A stretch of DNA of 64,000 nt from assembly GCA_031308135.1 (NCBI GenBank), contig JAHLJT010009419.1:66771723-66835722 (forward strand). The letters are read 5' to 3'. Below, piece by piece: positions 1-11,404 of the stretch (its first letter is position 1; the number at the start of each line of letters is the position of its first letter). Below the pieces are notes generated by a model. It had not been told where the DNA came from, searched no databases, and was given only the letters and a program-made list of their open reading frames with translations. The position numbers were made by a program, and so were the translations under genes. This DNA is from Acheta domesticus (lineage: Eukaryota > Arthropoda > Insecta > Orthoptera > Gryllidae).

Positions 1-2840
1 CTAATATTTATGCATTATAGGTAAGGTTCAAAGTTTAAAAGATGCCAATGCGTAATATGGTAAGGTGCTTTCCTTGAGTGGAGGAATATACGACTGCAAA
101 TATGGTATTATTTCAATTTACCATTAAAATCTGGAACATTTTGTAAATTGCAAATCTTAGAAAATATTCTACCTTGTTTCCTTTGTGGAGGGTCTCTCAC
201 GAGATCGGCTGAGTTCTTGTCAGGTCGCATTCAAGAATGACAATGCATACAGGACACGACTGTTGGAGAAGTGATTCTTAAATGTCATTGTTTAGCGACA
301 ATACCCCTCGGTGTCTAGAACCTAGATTTCGATTGTTGAATTTGAGTTCATGTATAACTTTAAAAGAATTACGTTTGTACAAATTTCTAGAGGGTTTTAG
401 TTATAATATTTAAATGATAAAAGGCGATAGGTTTGTAATTAAATTAATATGAATTTATTGGTTCATAAATCCTTCAGACTCATAATCCTTCTGTATTTGA
501 GAGTTGTCTATGAAGGAATCGAGGCAAACTTGTGGAAATTATTCTTTGATTAGAGGTTTGCATCTCACACTCTAATACATGCACTAAATGGAGTACATTG
601 TTTCTGTGATAAATCAAAGTGCGCTTATAACTAATATGAAATGCAGGCAATTATTGTCAATCAGAGAGTTGCATGTTGTTGCAGGGAATTGAAGAAAGAA
701 TGACTAGAACAATGTAATCATGTGATAAAACATTAAAACATTTAGTTATGTTTAACTATGTTACAGATGAAACGAAAAGAAAGTTAATTTTTTCAAACTG
801 CGGGAGTTATATGGTTTTGTAGGGTGCAATGCCCAGCATATTATTACTTGATCAATATCGAGTACACGAGAAAGTATGAGCTGTTGTATCACCATTAATT
901 TAAATCTTAATGTTGTTGATTGGTTGTATTCATTGTTATTTTTTAATAAGAGTATTTCAGGAAAGTATTATGTATTTTATGTTCTAAAAACTCATTTTTA
1001 AGCAATCATTTAACAACATAGATGTGAAACATGAGCAAATTATTTGATGAAAATCATTTATTTATTCGCAGTTGAATCAAATTCACCATCTCACTTTAAC
1101 GATGAATCAATCTTCGATTGAAATTCTTACTAATAAAAACGCATGTCGACCCCAAAATTACAGCAGAAAATGACAAAATGTAGGTTAAATTTTATTTAAT
1201 CAGTTATTATTACTAATACATATTTATTGGTAATATACTAACGTATGTTACATTTTTTACAAAAATGAAAATTTGTGTTTTGTCCTCAAAGTAATAAGAA
1301 GTCTACAACAAAGCAGTATTACAATCCGGGGACTTAAATTCGTCTATCCACGGCTGCCTCTGATCGTACACCGTCCTTTGAAATGAATTTGTAGTACCTG
1401 CCGTAATGAAGTTCGGAAGATCTCTTTGAAGTGACAGTTGCGATAGAAAATGCCTTTACTCCAGGCAAATGTAGTTTAATGAAGACATTGTAGACACATC
1501 AGTCGATGAAAATTCCACGGTGTATTGTTCTATTCAGCTTTCAGTTTGTAGTGCATCTTCTTGACACTGCAAATTTAATTTTTTGTCGTACCATCGTTAA
1601 TATTTTTTTGATATATTTGGACATGCAAGGGAAGGGTACAGAGAGAAAATATCTGAATGTGATCAGTATTATGGAGAATAATAGAATTCCATGTAAGTAT
1701 TGATAAAACAAAAATACAAGCACACATTGTCGAAGCTTTGTGATTTTGAAAAACATTCTTTAAATTTAGGGGGTTCTTCACGTGAAGCCCCTGGAACATT
1801 TTCTAAATTTTCTCAAAAATAGCTCTAAATGTTTTCTTAAAAATTCACTTGAGATTGTCAAGATTTTAAAGCACGTATGCATTTATACTTGAAGGTACTA
1901 AAAAAAACAAGAACAGTATTTATTCAAACGCAGGGTAATTTGATTGTAATTGTTGGTTATAACTGTCTAATAAAATATATTGTTTATTGTTAAAAATGAT
2001 TCATTTAGATTTAAAGACAGTTATTTCTCCAAATTCATTTTATTTTTAGTTGCTCTAATAAATTTAACTTGCTTAATAAAAACAAACATCAGAAATGGAA
2101 TGTTTTATTGGATTGGGATCCAAACGCTTTAACGGAGAGACCGCCTGTATTCTCGAGAGTCAACTAGTATCTTCCGATATACACGGCGGGGTAAAAAAGT
2201 GAGAAATTTTAACACACATTTTCAAAATGAATCACTAAATTACATACTGTTAATTTGATATATCAATATGTAGCGGATATTCTATCATCAGATAGTTTTA
2301 ATGAATTCCGATTCGGATTTTGCTTACCTATCAGCTTCCTCATTGTAGATTTTTAGGAAATTAGTTGAAATTGTGAAATGATCTTTATTTATCGAATAGA
2401 CCACAGCTGAAACAGAAGTGAACATCATTGTCATAGAAAGTAAAGATAAGCAAGATGTATAACTTGGACTCAGCCTTTACGTTCTTCACATCAAAATAAA
2501 GGTCGTGTGTCTTGTTCCAGGACCTATTCCGTTTCGCGGTCTTCTATCTTATCTTTGAAATCCATTGCCACAATGAAAGGCGTTTCACGGACATTTTTGT
2601 TACATGCTTGTCCCTCTATGTATATTTTTAGAATGCCTACCTCGGCCTTTATTTTTGCTATCGAAGTACTTTATAAATGAGATAATTAGAAGAAACTATT
2701 CATAACCATTATATTAATATTATCCAATTTTGCACATGGCTAATCTTTGCTTAAAGAATTTTATGAAGCTGTAGTGGTTGTTATAAGATCGTGAACATTA
2801 AAGTAAATAAAATTCACTTTTGTAAAATAACAACCTGATT
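1..2840. other. AT-rich intergenic DNA, no gene recognised
   Basis: Only short random open frames occur, and none looks like a known protein. The one recognisable block is the dispersed-repeat copy near 1736-1870, listed separately. I see no tRNA, splice-bounded exon or terminal repeats in the rest. Confidence 0.6.
1736..1870 (+). repeat. Dispersed repeat family D, copy 1 (partial)
   Basis: The stretch runs from a 'gattttgaaaaac' motif, through a hairpin-like block around 'cacgtgaagcccc', to 'tctcaaaaatagctctaaatg'. The same ordered motifs recur at 13736-13870 on the plus strand and, inverted, at 26690-26890. It is a diverged member of an interspersed family with no coding capacity seen. Identity was judged by eye. 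Confidence 0.4.
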
Positions 2841-2879
2841 ACTCGACATTGCACGGGTATTTATCACAATCATTTAACG

Positions 2880-3144
2880 CTTTACGCGCCGCATCTGTCC
2901 TGCCATGGCCGACTGGCCTCACACCTCCCGCTCAGCACCGAACCATCCTTTCTATCTTGTTCTGCTCACTCATCGCGCTCTGCCCGCAGTTCCTCTTTAC
3001 GCTACGTCCATTCCTTCTGCTTGTCCCGCTTGGTCCACACCGCCTCTCTCCTTCCTCTCCTTCCACCCTTTCGCGTCTTTCATTCTTCTAGCCCCTCCCG
3101 ACCCTCTCGCTCCTTCTGCTCTTCCCGCTTCTCCTGCTCCTTCC
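2880..3144. other. Pyrimidine-rich low-complexity stretch
   Basis: Strongly C+T-biased on the plus strand, with many 'ccttct', 'tcctctcc' and 'cccgctt' motifs. Open frames through it are Ser/Pro/Leu-rich by composition only. It directly precedes a SINE-A copy. I see no functional signature. Confidence 0.4.
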
Positions 3145-3422
3145 ACCGGAAGAAGTGGCTCAGGACATCAACTGATCGCACTGCGGTGCCCCTGTCCGGG
3201 AAGTCCTAGGGTACCATTCCCAAAGATGACAAGGTTTTTGAGACTAACTTGTTAGCGAGATGGAATTCAGTCGCTGTCTGGAGGAGAATTCTAGTGGCCA
3301 GCTGCTCTGATCGGTAGTTTTATGTGATTTCATAGATCAGCACCAGGTGAATGCCGGAGCAGTACCCTAACATACGGACGGCGGGCCGTGCGTAATATTT
3401 TCTTCCACTTCTTGCCATATCA

Positions 3423-3464
<42 letters not shown>

Positions 3465-3735
3465 CATGCATTACACTACCACACATGCCGGGAGGCAGGT
3501 GGAGAGCTTAGAGCTTGTCCCGGCTGGGGCGGTGTCACGCTGATGGGAGATAGCTGGTAGTCGAAAACCCTGCTAGTGGACGGTAGGTCGACGCCGGATC
3601 TCACTATACACCGGGAAAGATCATAGCCACCTCTTTAGGAAACAAATATGCCCTACACTTACCGAACTAATTACCTTAGTTGACGCGTCCGAAATCATTA
3701 ATAGTTTTGTAATCAACCAATGTTGCTCCTTTTGT
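3145..3735 (+). mobile_element. SINE-A copy 1 (tRNA-derived, ~500-600 bp)
   Basis: The tRNA-like head (A-box-like 'gtggctcagg') is followed by blocks shared with four other copies: 'gagaattctagtgg', 'ctgctctgatcggtagtttt', 'gcttgtcccggctggggc', and a 3' block with 'ctacacttac' and 'ttgacgcgtccg'. A (CA)n run at about 3424-3461 lies inside the element and also occurs in the 57.5 kb copy. The head is degraded and the B box is not intact here. It is non-coding and would depend on a partner LINE. Ends are approximate. Confidence 0.65.
3424..3461. repeat. (CA)n microsatellite inside SINE-A
   Basis: About 19 uninterrupted CA units, at the same internal place as the shorter CA run in the 57.5 kb SINE-A copy, so it is probably ancestral to the family rather than a chance repeat. 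Confidence 0.9.
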
Positions 3736-4667
3736 CCCACTCGTTCCATCCCCTCCCCCCGGTCAATTGAAGGCGTGGGTATAGTGACAAAAATCAGACG
3801 GGTAAATAACAGAACCAAAGCATGAATTTTTCTCGCTTGAGTTATCTCTAGCGAGTCCTCAAACAATGTAACCTTGTATCGCTTGAGTAATTTAAAAGAT
3901 TTAATTAAACAAAGTTAAAGGGTGTAATAACTATACCTAAGAGAAGTTATAAGTCACAGCGAAGTGTAACTTTGAGTCGAGAAATACATACCTGCTCTAC
4001 CCCAAACGATTGAAGTACAATACCCTGCGCCAAAAGGAGGCTCCGCGCGTGGATACCTTCTTTAGCATTCGCTGCAGCGCGCAGGGCAGACTTTCCTTCA
4101 GAAAATTGGATATAGGAAGTCCTAATTCTGTTTCCCAAAATGTTCCTTACTTTCGGTTCTCGCCTCCTTCCTAGCACGAAGCTGACAGCTCGACCACTTC
4201 TGTCTTTGTCCTTGGAAACACTCTGAATGGATGACGAATAATGTGCTCTGTATAAATAAATACGGTTGGTTTTATAATTATTTTCCTCGTACTTTTCTTC
4301 AATGTGCAGTCAGTGTCTTCCCGCCTCCCCTCACGCTGAGCCATTGAATGTAGGCAACCCTTCCGAATCAATACGAGACAACGAGTCCGCCAATGCTGCA
4401 AATACGTAGGCCTCTCCTCATCCTGGGTGGAATTTTATTTTATCAATGCGTATTGATAGCACGGTTCAGTGGATTCTTCCATCGACTTCTTATGCCCAGT
4501 TTCCCATTCTGCTCCAGTTATCGTCAATGCTTTGTGGCAGCTTATATGTAAGAGAGGCTGCAGGAAATGAAGCACAAACTGCCTTTAGCGCAGCGAGCCG
4601 GAGTTTAACTGGACCCCGGGCCGCCCGGGGAAGCAAATTACGACGGTGTCATTGCAGCACTCTAGAG
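3736..4667. other. Intergenic, no gene recognised
   Basis: Short frames on both strands have no recognisable domains. The last eight bases before the MITE (ctctagag, 4660-4667) are its left target-site copy. Confidence 0.5.
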
Positions 4668-4901
4668 CAGTGTTGTCAAGGTCGATGCCACGAGCTGGAG
4701 TCCGTGGCACGAGTGCCACGACAAACTCGCTTCTCCACGCAGTTCATAACCCCGCTGCAAGAGACAACGCCATCACTATTGTAAAACGGCGGGGTTACTA
4801 ATAGTTTCCTCTCCCAACACTAGTGGCGCAGAGAAGCTCGTGGCGTGGCACGGTGCCGCGAGGCGTGCCACTGCCACACTTAGGAGACCTTGACACCACT
4901 G
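4668..4901 (+). mobile_element. hAT-type MITE, copy 1 (234 bp)
   Basis: It starts cagtgttgtcaaggtc and ends with the near-inverse gaccttgacaccactg, giving 16-bp terminal inverted repeats with one mismatch. It is flanked by ctctagag (4660-4667) and ccctagag (4902-4909), an 8-bp target duplication with one mismatch and a central TA. Inside are short palindromes such as gtggcacgagtgccac. There is no ORF. Related copies lie at 21376, 31042 and 32417. CAGTG ends plus 8-bp nnnTAnnn duplications are typical of hAT elements of the Buster group. Confidence 0.75.
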
Positions 4902-6727
4902 CCCTAGAGTTAACATCACGATAGTGCTTAGAGTTTACATCTACGTAGTCCAGGTATTTTGTTTTGACAGCGATGACAATTGAATGAGTAATTTCGAAAA
5001 GACCACATCTCCAGAAGCTGTTCGTTGCGCACTCAGTGTTGCAAAATGCCACATTTCCGGAGTGATGCCATATTTTCAGTAGACTGGAAACCACACATGC
5101 TTAGAGTGGTATATTAACAGAACCGTTAAGTGACGTTCTTACATGTAACAAAGCGTAAACCATATGTTGAGACAACTGGTGATTTTGTATCACTTTCTCT
5201 AAAATTAAAGATGTGACCTTTACTAAATAACCCATCCCTTGAGAAAAAATATCAACTTGAATATTTATTTATCTGTAACTATTGAATCATGTCTCAGTTT
5301 ATTACATTTATTTTAGAAGTATTTACTCCTCACTCCTTGGATAGAGCTGTATTCAACCTCATATACCGACTACTGTTAGGAGATTTTTTAATTAAATGCC
5401 ATTTTACATAATTTAATGTGATAAAAATACTGTATATTAGTGGTTGTTTATTTATTTCGTATACCATAACTCTGATTTAGCCTCATAAAATAAGAAAAAT
5501 ACCCCGTATTCTATTTTTGACTTTTTAAAATTATGTCTCCATACATGAATTAATATCTAAACTACATTACAAACACATTATAATATACATTCAAATTTGT
5601 ACCTGTGACATAATATACAAATTATGACTTCTTCATTTATATCCTAATTATGTATTAGACTGTCCTTGCTTAGAGAGTTTTTTATTTTATTGGAAAACTA
5701 GTTAATTTGATTTAACTTAATTCTGATTAAATTTGATTTAATTAGTCAAAAACAGTAAAAACTATATGTGACGAAAGGGGGAGATATTTTGCGCACGTTT
5801 ATTGAGCTCCAGAATACCTTCTCAACGCTTTAACTACAAATAGTTGAAAGATGAATAAAAGTTTAAAAAAACAAAATATAAAATAATATTTCAAAATGCG
5901 TGAGATTAGCAACATTTGAAAAATTAGACCTATTCGTTCCCGATTTATAGAAAACTTATTTTCATAGGTAAAGGAACTGCAGATTTGATTTTTCTGCATT
6001 GCTAACAAAATAGTAACTCACACCCTGGTCTACTCCTACAACTATAAGCAAAAGAGGAACTCAACAAGACGTGCGCGTAGTGAAGCTTCATTTATGTCCA
6101 GAACTAAAACAAGGGGCCACGCCATCTCAGTATTTGTTATGTAGTACGTGTCTTTGAATGTATCAACTTCAAATTTTTTTTATTTGAAACCCCTTCGCTG
6201 GTAACTACTAGTGAGACTGCTCACTGGAATAACACATGGGTTTAATGTCAAGGAGAAGTATTTCTCTAAACGTTTCCATTTTTGGTGGCTGTCTTATTTG
6301 AGAGGGACACTTCTCTACATAGTAAGCAGATCATATGATTTGCTTACTATAAATTTTATAAAAAGAAACAAAAATTAACTGGTATTAGAGAGATACGAAA
6401 TTTTTAAAACTAAAATTCTCAAGTAAAGAAAATGAGCTGGTTTAAGTTTGTTTTCTTTGATACACTTTGAATGAACTTAAATTGAATTAATATGATAGTG
6501 TATTTCTAGCTCCAGATGGAATATATTCCACTTATATTACGTATCTAGAATGTAGAAAAATAATATATTTTGTACTTCAATTGTTTTGAACATAACACGA
6601 TCATTTAATATGGTTTATTGATTAAGTTTCCGGTTTCTCTTAGTTATGTAGTAATCCTTCTTGAGGTATAACTGCACTTTTCTGAGTTTCTGTTATTCTT
6701 TTCTATTCTTCTTGTAACATCGTCAAC
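4902..6727. other. AT-rich region upstream of the PSMD5-like gene
   Basis: No domain-bearing open frame is present. A promoter and any 5' non-coding exon of the downstream gene should lie here, but I see no convincing TATA box, CpG island or donor site that can be assigned. Short AT-rich runs only. Confidence 0.4.
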
Positions 6728-8224
6728 ATGTGTACTAATTTTCAGTGGTTTCAAACCAAAGTGTTTGAATTACGAAGTGATTGCAAAAGAGCTGAAATAT
6801 TAACGGAACTAAACTCTGCGATGAAATCAAAGGATGAATCTCAACAGAAGTATATTGCTCAGAATTTACAACTAGAAGAGGCATTTGATTGTTTAACATC
6901 ATCAGAAAAAGAAGTCGTTGACGTTGCAGGCCAAATTCTGAGCTTATCTCTTGGATCTCTAGACTCTAACGTGGTTCTTGGTCAGTACCTCGATCATCTC
7001 AAACGTGCATTGTGCCAATCGTCAGTTACTGGGAAGAAGTTAGCTGTTGATGAATTGTACCGTGCGGCCTGTCACAGTGAACTCGTTTCTACTGTTTCTC
7101 AACACGATATTTTAGAGAGTGTTGTAACATGCTTGAAAAGTAGTGACATTACGTTGGCCAAAAGTGCATCCACGCTACTGGTGAAACTAGGTGAGGATCC
7201 TACTGCTTTGTCTGTCATCTTTTCTCAGGGTATTATCGACAAATTGAAGTGCATTCAGACGAAAGGCGATATCACGCGTTTCCGTGTATTCGAAGTGACA
7301 ATTCTTATAGCTACTCATTCTCCGGAAGGCTTGTGTGCTTGTGAAAATAATGGCTTCCTAAATGCGTTAGTAAAGGAACTAGAATCCGAAGATGTTATAA
7401 TGCAATTGAACGCTCTGGAGTTGTTGAGTAAATTGGCTCGACAATCTCATGGTTTAGTTTGGTTGCAGGAGCATGGCATACTGCGCCTTCTAGCTGATAA
7501 AATGCTTTCTATTGAAGAAGAACCATTGGGTCACTTGCTTCTTCCGGGATTGTTGAAAATGTTTGGTATTGTGGCACAGAACAGCCCCAAACATTTTATT
7601 GACAACTATCCTGAGGTACTCACTCTTTTATTTGAGTCATTTGACACATCTGATATGAATCTTTTGGGAGTTGCTATGGATACCCTCGGATGTATTGCAA
7701 GATCCGTGGAAGGTAAACTCATGCTGTACAACCAAGGTGATCTGGTTAAGGGAGCTATCAAGAAAATTGCTCACGCCATCCAGAGTTTTCCGCAACTCCA
7801 CAAAGCGCGAGCCTTAAAAGCAATGGCCGACATTATAGAACTGAAGAGGGATGACCAAGAATCACATATCCTACAAATAACCAAAGACTTTTTTCACTGG
7901 ATATCAGAGGAACCTTTGAGTTTAGTGATGGAAATTTTTGAAAATCAATTTCCTAAACTTCGACTGGCGGGTCTCCATTTGCTTCGAGTTCTTGCAGAAC
8001 AAGAATGGGGCCAATTGCTAATAGAAAAACAACCTGGTATTATCGAATTCTTGTTGGACCGCGTTATGGAATCGCACAAGTACTGCAAAAACGGTAAAAT
8101 TGCTATTGTAAAAACAATTGTGGAATCTCCTACGTCTTCGTCGGTGTTTGGATCAGAAACAGTAGCCAAATTAAAGAAATCTATTCAAATTCGTGTTCAG
8201 ACTCCAAGTGTACGGCGTGTTTAG
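6728..8224 (+). CDS. PSMD5: 26S proteasome non-ATPase regulatory subunit 5 (S5b)-like assembly chaperone
   Basis: Encodes 498 residues in one uninterrupted frame, close to the ~500 residues of animal PSMD5. PSMD5/S5b is an ARM/HEAT-type alpha-helical repeat protein that chaperones assembly of the 19S base ATPases and is not kept in mature 26S proteasomes. Recognisable family segments include GDITRFRVFEV, ESEDVIMQLNALELL, LGVAMDTLGCIARSVEGK and the C-terminal LRLAGLHLLRVLAEQEWGQ. The chosen start is the first ATG in frame. A 3' splice-site-like sequence (tactaattttcag, ending at 6748) lies just inside it, so the true N-terminus could come from an upstream exon and replace the first ~7 residues. 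The rest has no introns. The C-terminus ends in a QTP motif that repeats in frame beyond the stop. The poly(A) signal is at 8446-8451. It is either a genuine single-exon gene or an old retrocopy that kept its frame; no poly(A) tail was seen. Confidence 0.88.
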   Translation: MCTNFQWFQTKVFELRSDCKRAEILTELNSAMKSKDESQQKYIAQNLQLEEAFDCLTSSEKEVVDVAGQILSLSLGSLDSNVVLGQYLDHLKRALCQSSVTGKKLAVDELYRAACHSELVSTVSQHDILESVVTCLKSSDITLAKSASTLLVKLGEDPTALSVIFSQGIIDKLKCIQTKGDITRFRVFEVTILIATHSPEGLCACENNGFLNALVKELESEDVIMQLNALELLSKLARQSHGLVWLQEHGILRLLADKMLSIEEEPLGHLLLPGLLKMFGIVAQNSPKHFIDNYPEVLTLLFESFDTSDMNLLGVAMDTLGCIARSVEGKLMLYNQGDLVKGAIKKIAHAIQSFPQLHKARALKAMADIIELKRDDQESHILQITKDFFHWISEEPLSLVMEIFENQFPKLRLAGLHLLRVLAEQEWGQLLIEKQPGIIEFLLDRVMESHKYCKNGKIAIVKTIVESPTSSSVFGSETVAKLKKSIQIRVQTPSVRRV

Positions 8225-8313
8225 GATTCAAATGTATCTCGTGCTCAGACTCCAAATGTTCAAAGTATTCAGACTCCAAATGATAATGCGCATTCGGACT
8301 CCAAATGTATAGG
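8203..8313 (+). repeat. Imperfect tandem repeat spanning the PSMD5 stop codon
   Basis: Four diverged copies of a unit with core 'cagactccaaatg' lie near 8207, 8243, 8269 and 8295, spaced about 26-36 bp. The first is coding (QTPSV), the stop at 8222-8224 lies between units 1 and 2, and the others fall in the presumed 3' UTR. Read in frame, units 2 and 3 also give QTPN, and the frame stays open to a second TAG at 8321-8323. Confidence 0.75.
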
Positions 8314-8445
8314 CTTTGTATAGCTTCATTCTTGTATTTTCTTTGTTCTTATTCTTTTTCAGTCTACTATATCTTTCATCTATGTTTTGTATATAGTGCT
8401 GTTGCACTTATTGTAGTGGGAGATTTGTCACTTTTATGATTTTCA

Positions 8446-8451
8446 AATAAA
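8446..8451 (+). terminator. AATAAA polyadenylation signal of the PSMD5-like gene
   Basis: A canonical AATAAA 222 bases after the stop, followed within ~15 bases by a plausible cleavage region and then T-rich sequence. No other strong signal lies between the stop and the LINE remnant that starts at about 8517. Confidence 0.65.
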
Positions 8452-8516
8452 GAACTTTTGATACAATTCTTCCTCTTCTGTTCTTACAACTTAAAAAGTG
8501 AACAACGGAACGAAAT

Positions 8517-9587
8517 ACTTTGCTTCGAGCTTCAGTCGGGAACAGTCGTCCCCAGCAGAGCTCCGAGCTGCGCAGCGAACGGAAATACTGCCAGCGTCGA
8601 CCTATGCTTTGACTCTCAGTTCTCGCGATCTACCCAGTCTAGCAGTGTTTAATATACTCTTAGTGCATCTCAGTTTAGTGCAGTGTTTTGTGCAATGATT
8701 CAGTCCTACTTCTTTTTCATCAAGTTAAATAATTAAAAACATAAATGGAGAAACCTTCTCGGTAGGACTTGGCCAAGGCCAAGCCGTAGCAGAACCAATG
8801 GAGCTCCTCTACAACCCAGAGAGCGCCATGGAGGTAAACTCCATCCATCAGCATGAAACCCAACTCCCGGCATTGACTGCATGGGACTTCAACACCACAA
8901 CGGCCATCTCAACTTGTAGTCTCACGACGGCAACATAGGTGGTGCAAATGTTTCATACCTTGACTTGGCCACAGGTGACCTCCAACAGGTTAGTAGCTAA
9001 CCTCAATGCAAAGGCACAGTGAATATGTCTCCCAGCGAAAGTGAAATAGTGTGCAATCCTAACTTCGGGAAAAGAGGTCACAATGACAGCAATTAGGATT
9101 TGAGCTCCCAACCAAATAAAATATCCACTAGTAGTGAGCCAAGTCCATATTTAGTGGCAATGAGTAACAGATTCGCTCCCCTAGAAAAACTGACCGAAAA
9201 TGAAAAGAGATTCAGATACGTAAATGATAGTGCTCCACAGAACAATGAAAAACATAAGAATTCCACCCATCCATGTAAACAATGTGTCAAACATATCTAA
9301 TTTCAACAGAGAAATTAAAACGCAAATAACAATAACAAGAAACCACTACAATCTCGTATCAATCAATTATTTCCCAATCCGTTTTAAAAACTGATTTCCA
9401 TTAGAAGCATTCCTACAAATTTTTAAACCCAATAGATAAAATAATAGGTGCTGTATGAGTCTCCTACATTAAAATGTAGTTATTATAGTAAATAAGTTAG
9501 AATAAGAATAGTTTTAAGTCAAAAAGTACATATGAAGTAATTGTACTGAACTGTGTAAACATCAACAATCAGTAAATAACTTTTAAA
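8517..9587 (+). mobile_element. Jockey-like LINE remnant, degenerate and shortened
   Basis: Flanked by aacggaacgaaat (8504-8516) and aacggaacggaat (9588-9600), a 13-bp target duplication with one mismatch, with a short A-run at the right end. The interior has a GC-rich untranslated-like leader and then remnants of a gag-like ORF1. These include a stretch read as NRFAPLEKLTENEKRF (about 9169-9216), the SNRFAPL-type motif common in Jockey-clade ORF1 proteins, and many stop codons (the first frame from 8745 stops after six codons). No endonuclease or reverse transcriptase is left, so it is a ~1.07-kb deletion derivative. Clade assignment is an inference. Confidence 0.55.
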
Positions 9588-9600
9588 AACGGAACGGAAT

Positions 9601-11402
9601 GAATGAAGTAACCGATGAGATTAATGACACTGAATGGATATTTTATTATAGGATCGCGAATGACCACGTTCAGCATTCTGACATCAGTGTCAGTCACTAC
9701 ATAAACTTGTTACTTGTTACTTGTTTGAGAACTCCGTGAACTTTCGTGTTTCGCGAGATATAGAATTCGAAAATAATTACAAAATATTACCTAATAAGTT
9801 TGAATTTTAGGCAGGTGGTCGACTTATAAGCTACAAGCATTGGAATACAGGAGTTGGAAATTGTTTACCCACAACTTAGATTTCTTAATTGGGAAATTAT
9901 ATGCCACGTTAGTGTTCTCCTAGCTTATTTGACAAGAAACGGTTCCTTTCCGTTCGGCCTTCCACAGTTGATTGAGAAAGTCGAGCAAAATGCTATGTTC
10001 ATCAGGAAAAATCATTTTGACTAATACCTGATCTAAAATGTCTGTATACCATTAATCTTGATAAAAATATTTTAATTATTTTCTGAACATTAATGGTATT
10101 ATATTGACAAATTCAATTGGTTTTCCATATCAACGTCGATTCCGTGTTCTCCAAGTTGGTATAACTCAGACAATGAAGCAAAAGTTTCAGGCAGAGACAT
10201 TTTTCATCATCATTATGGTATGAATATTATATTATTTTTTGACATTATTTTCAACTTGTCTGCCCCTAACGAATAATTAATTGACGTTGATGAACCTGAA
10301 AATGCAACTGGACCTATTTATGAGTACATGTTATTGCTTTTTGTTAATTACACTTCAATATTTGTTGGACTGGTGAGTGATTGAACCCATAGTTATTAGA
10401 AAATGTACGTAGCTCGCATCCACAAAGATATTAAATTAGAACGAATATAGAAATGATTAGTGTAATATATGGAACCATTAAATTTCAGTTACATTGTTCT
10501 GGACATCTGAAAACGAATTATTTACCTAACCACAGCGTAAAAATCTTCATTAAATGTGAATTATATTTACCATGACATGTCTGACGAATTAAACTGGCTA
10601 AATAAATGTAAATAAATGATTTTTCATAGCATGTTTTTCTGGACTTCAAATTATTTCAGTGCCTTTTTGCGACATTTTACACCCAAAAGAAATACATTTA
10701 TATACAGCATATTTTTTAAATTCTATCGAAGTTTTTGACTGAAACTACTACTTGATTAATCATATATCATGCAGATGTGGGCGTCCAGTATTTCACTATT
10801 TGAGTCTGACAATAAACTATAAATTAAACCGAAAAACGTTTGATTTTTACGCATACAATTTCAAACAAGAATGGATCGTGCAATTCATTTACACAAATTT
10901 TATTTTCGACTAAAGATTAGTAAAATTTGTTTTGAAACGCTCCATAAATTATGAATTTAAAAGAATTGTTTTCGTGGTGTACAAAGAACATTACATCTGA
11001 ATTTGATGAGATATCTATTACAGTCATCAACAACAAAGTTTCTCTTACTGTAATGGAACAGAGAAAATAGGATAAGATGAGACAGAAAGTTAAGTAAACT
11101 AGAGGGGTCATCATAGTATAAATAGTCTCTTATTTTTGGAAATAGTTATATAATATAATACTGCAACTTATAACTTACTCTCTAGTCTTCACTTAAAAAC
11201 TCGTTTTAAGGCATCCAAAGAGTTAAAAGTGCAATTAAAAGAAATAAAATATATATAAGTTTCGTTCTTTATTAAATACCTAGTTATTTATATTATAATA
11301 GACATTCTCGTTTTTCTTAATTTTGAAGAAAATCCACTCAAATATTTTCGTCATATCTATTAACAATCTCTCTTAACCAGGAGCAAGTTCTTTTTTAGTA
11401 AC
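9601..11402. other. AT-rich intergenic DNA, nothing recognised
   Basis: Only short frames; no repeats shared with the rest of the window were noticed, and no RNA gene. The short tandem 'ttgttacttgttacttgtt' at about 9708-9726 is the only local structure. Confidence 0.5.
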
Positions 11403-11404
11403 TA

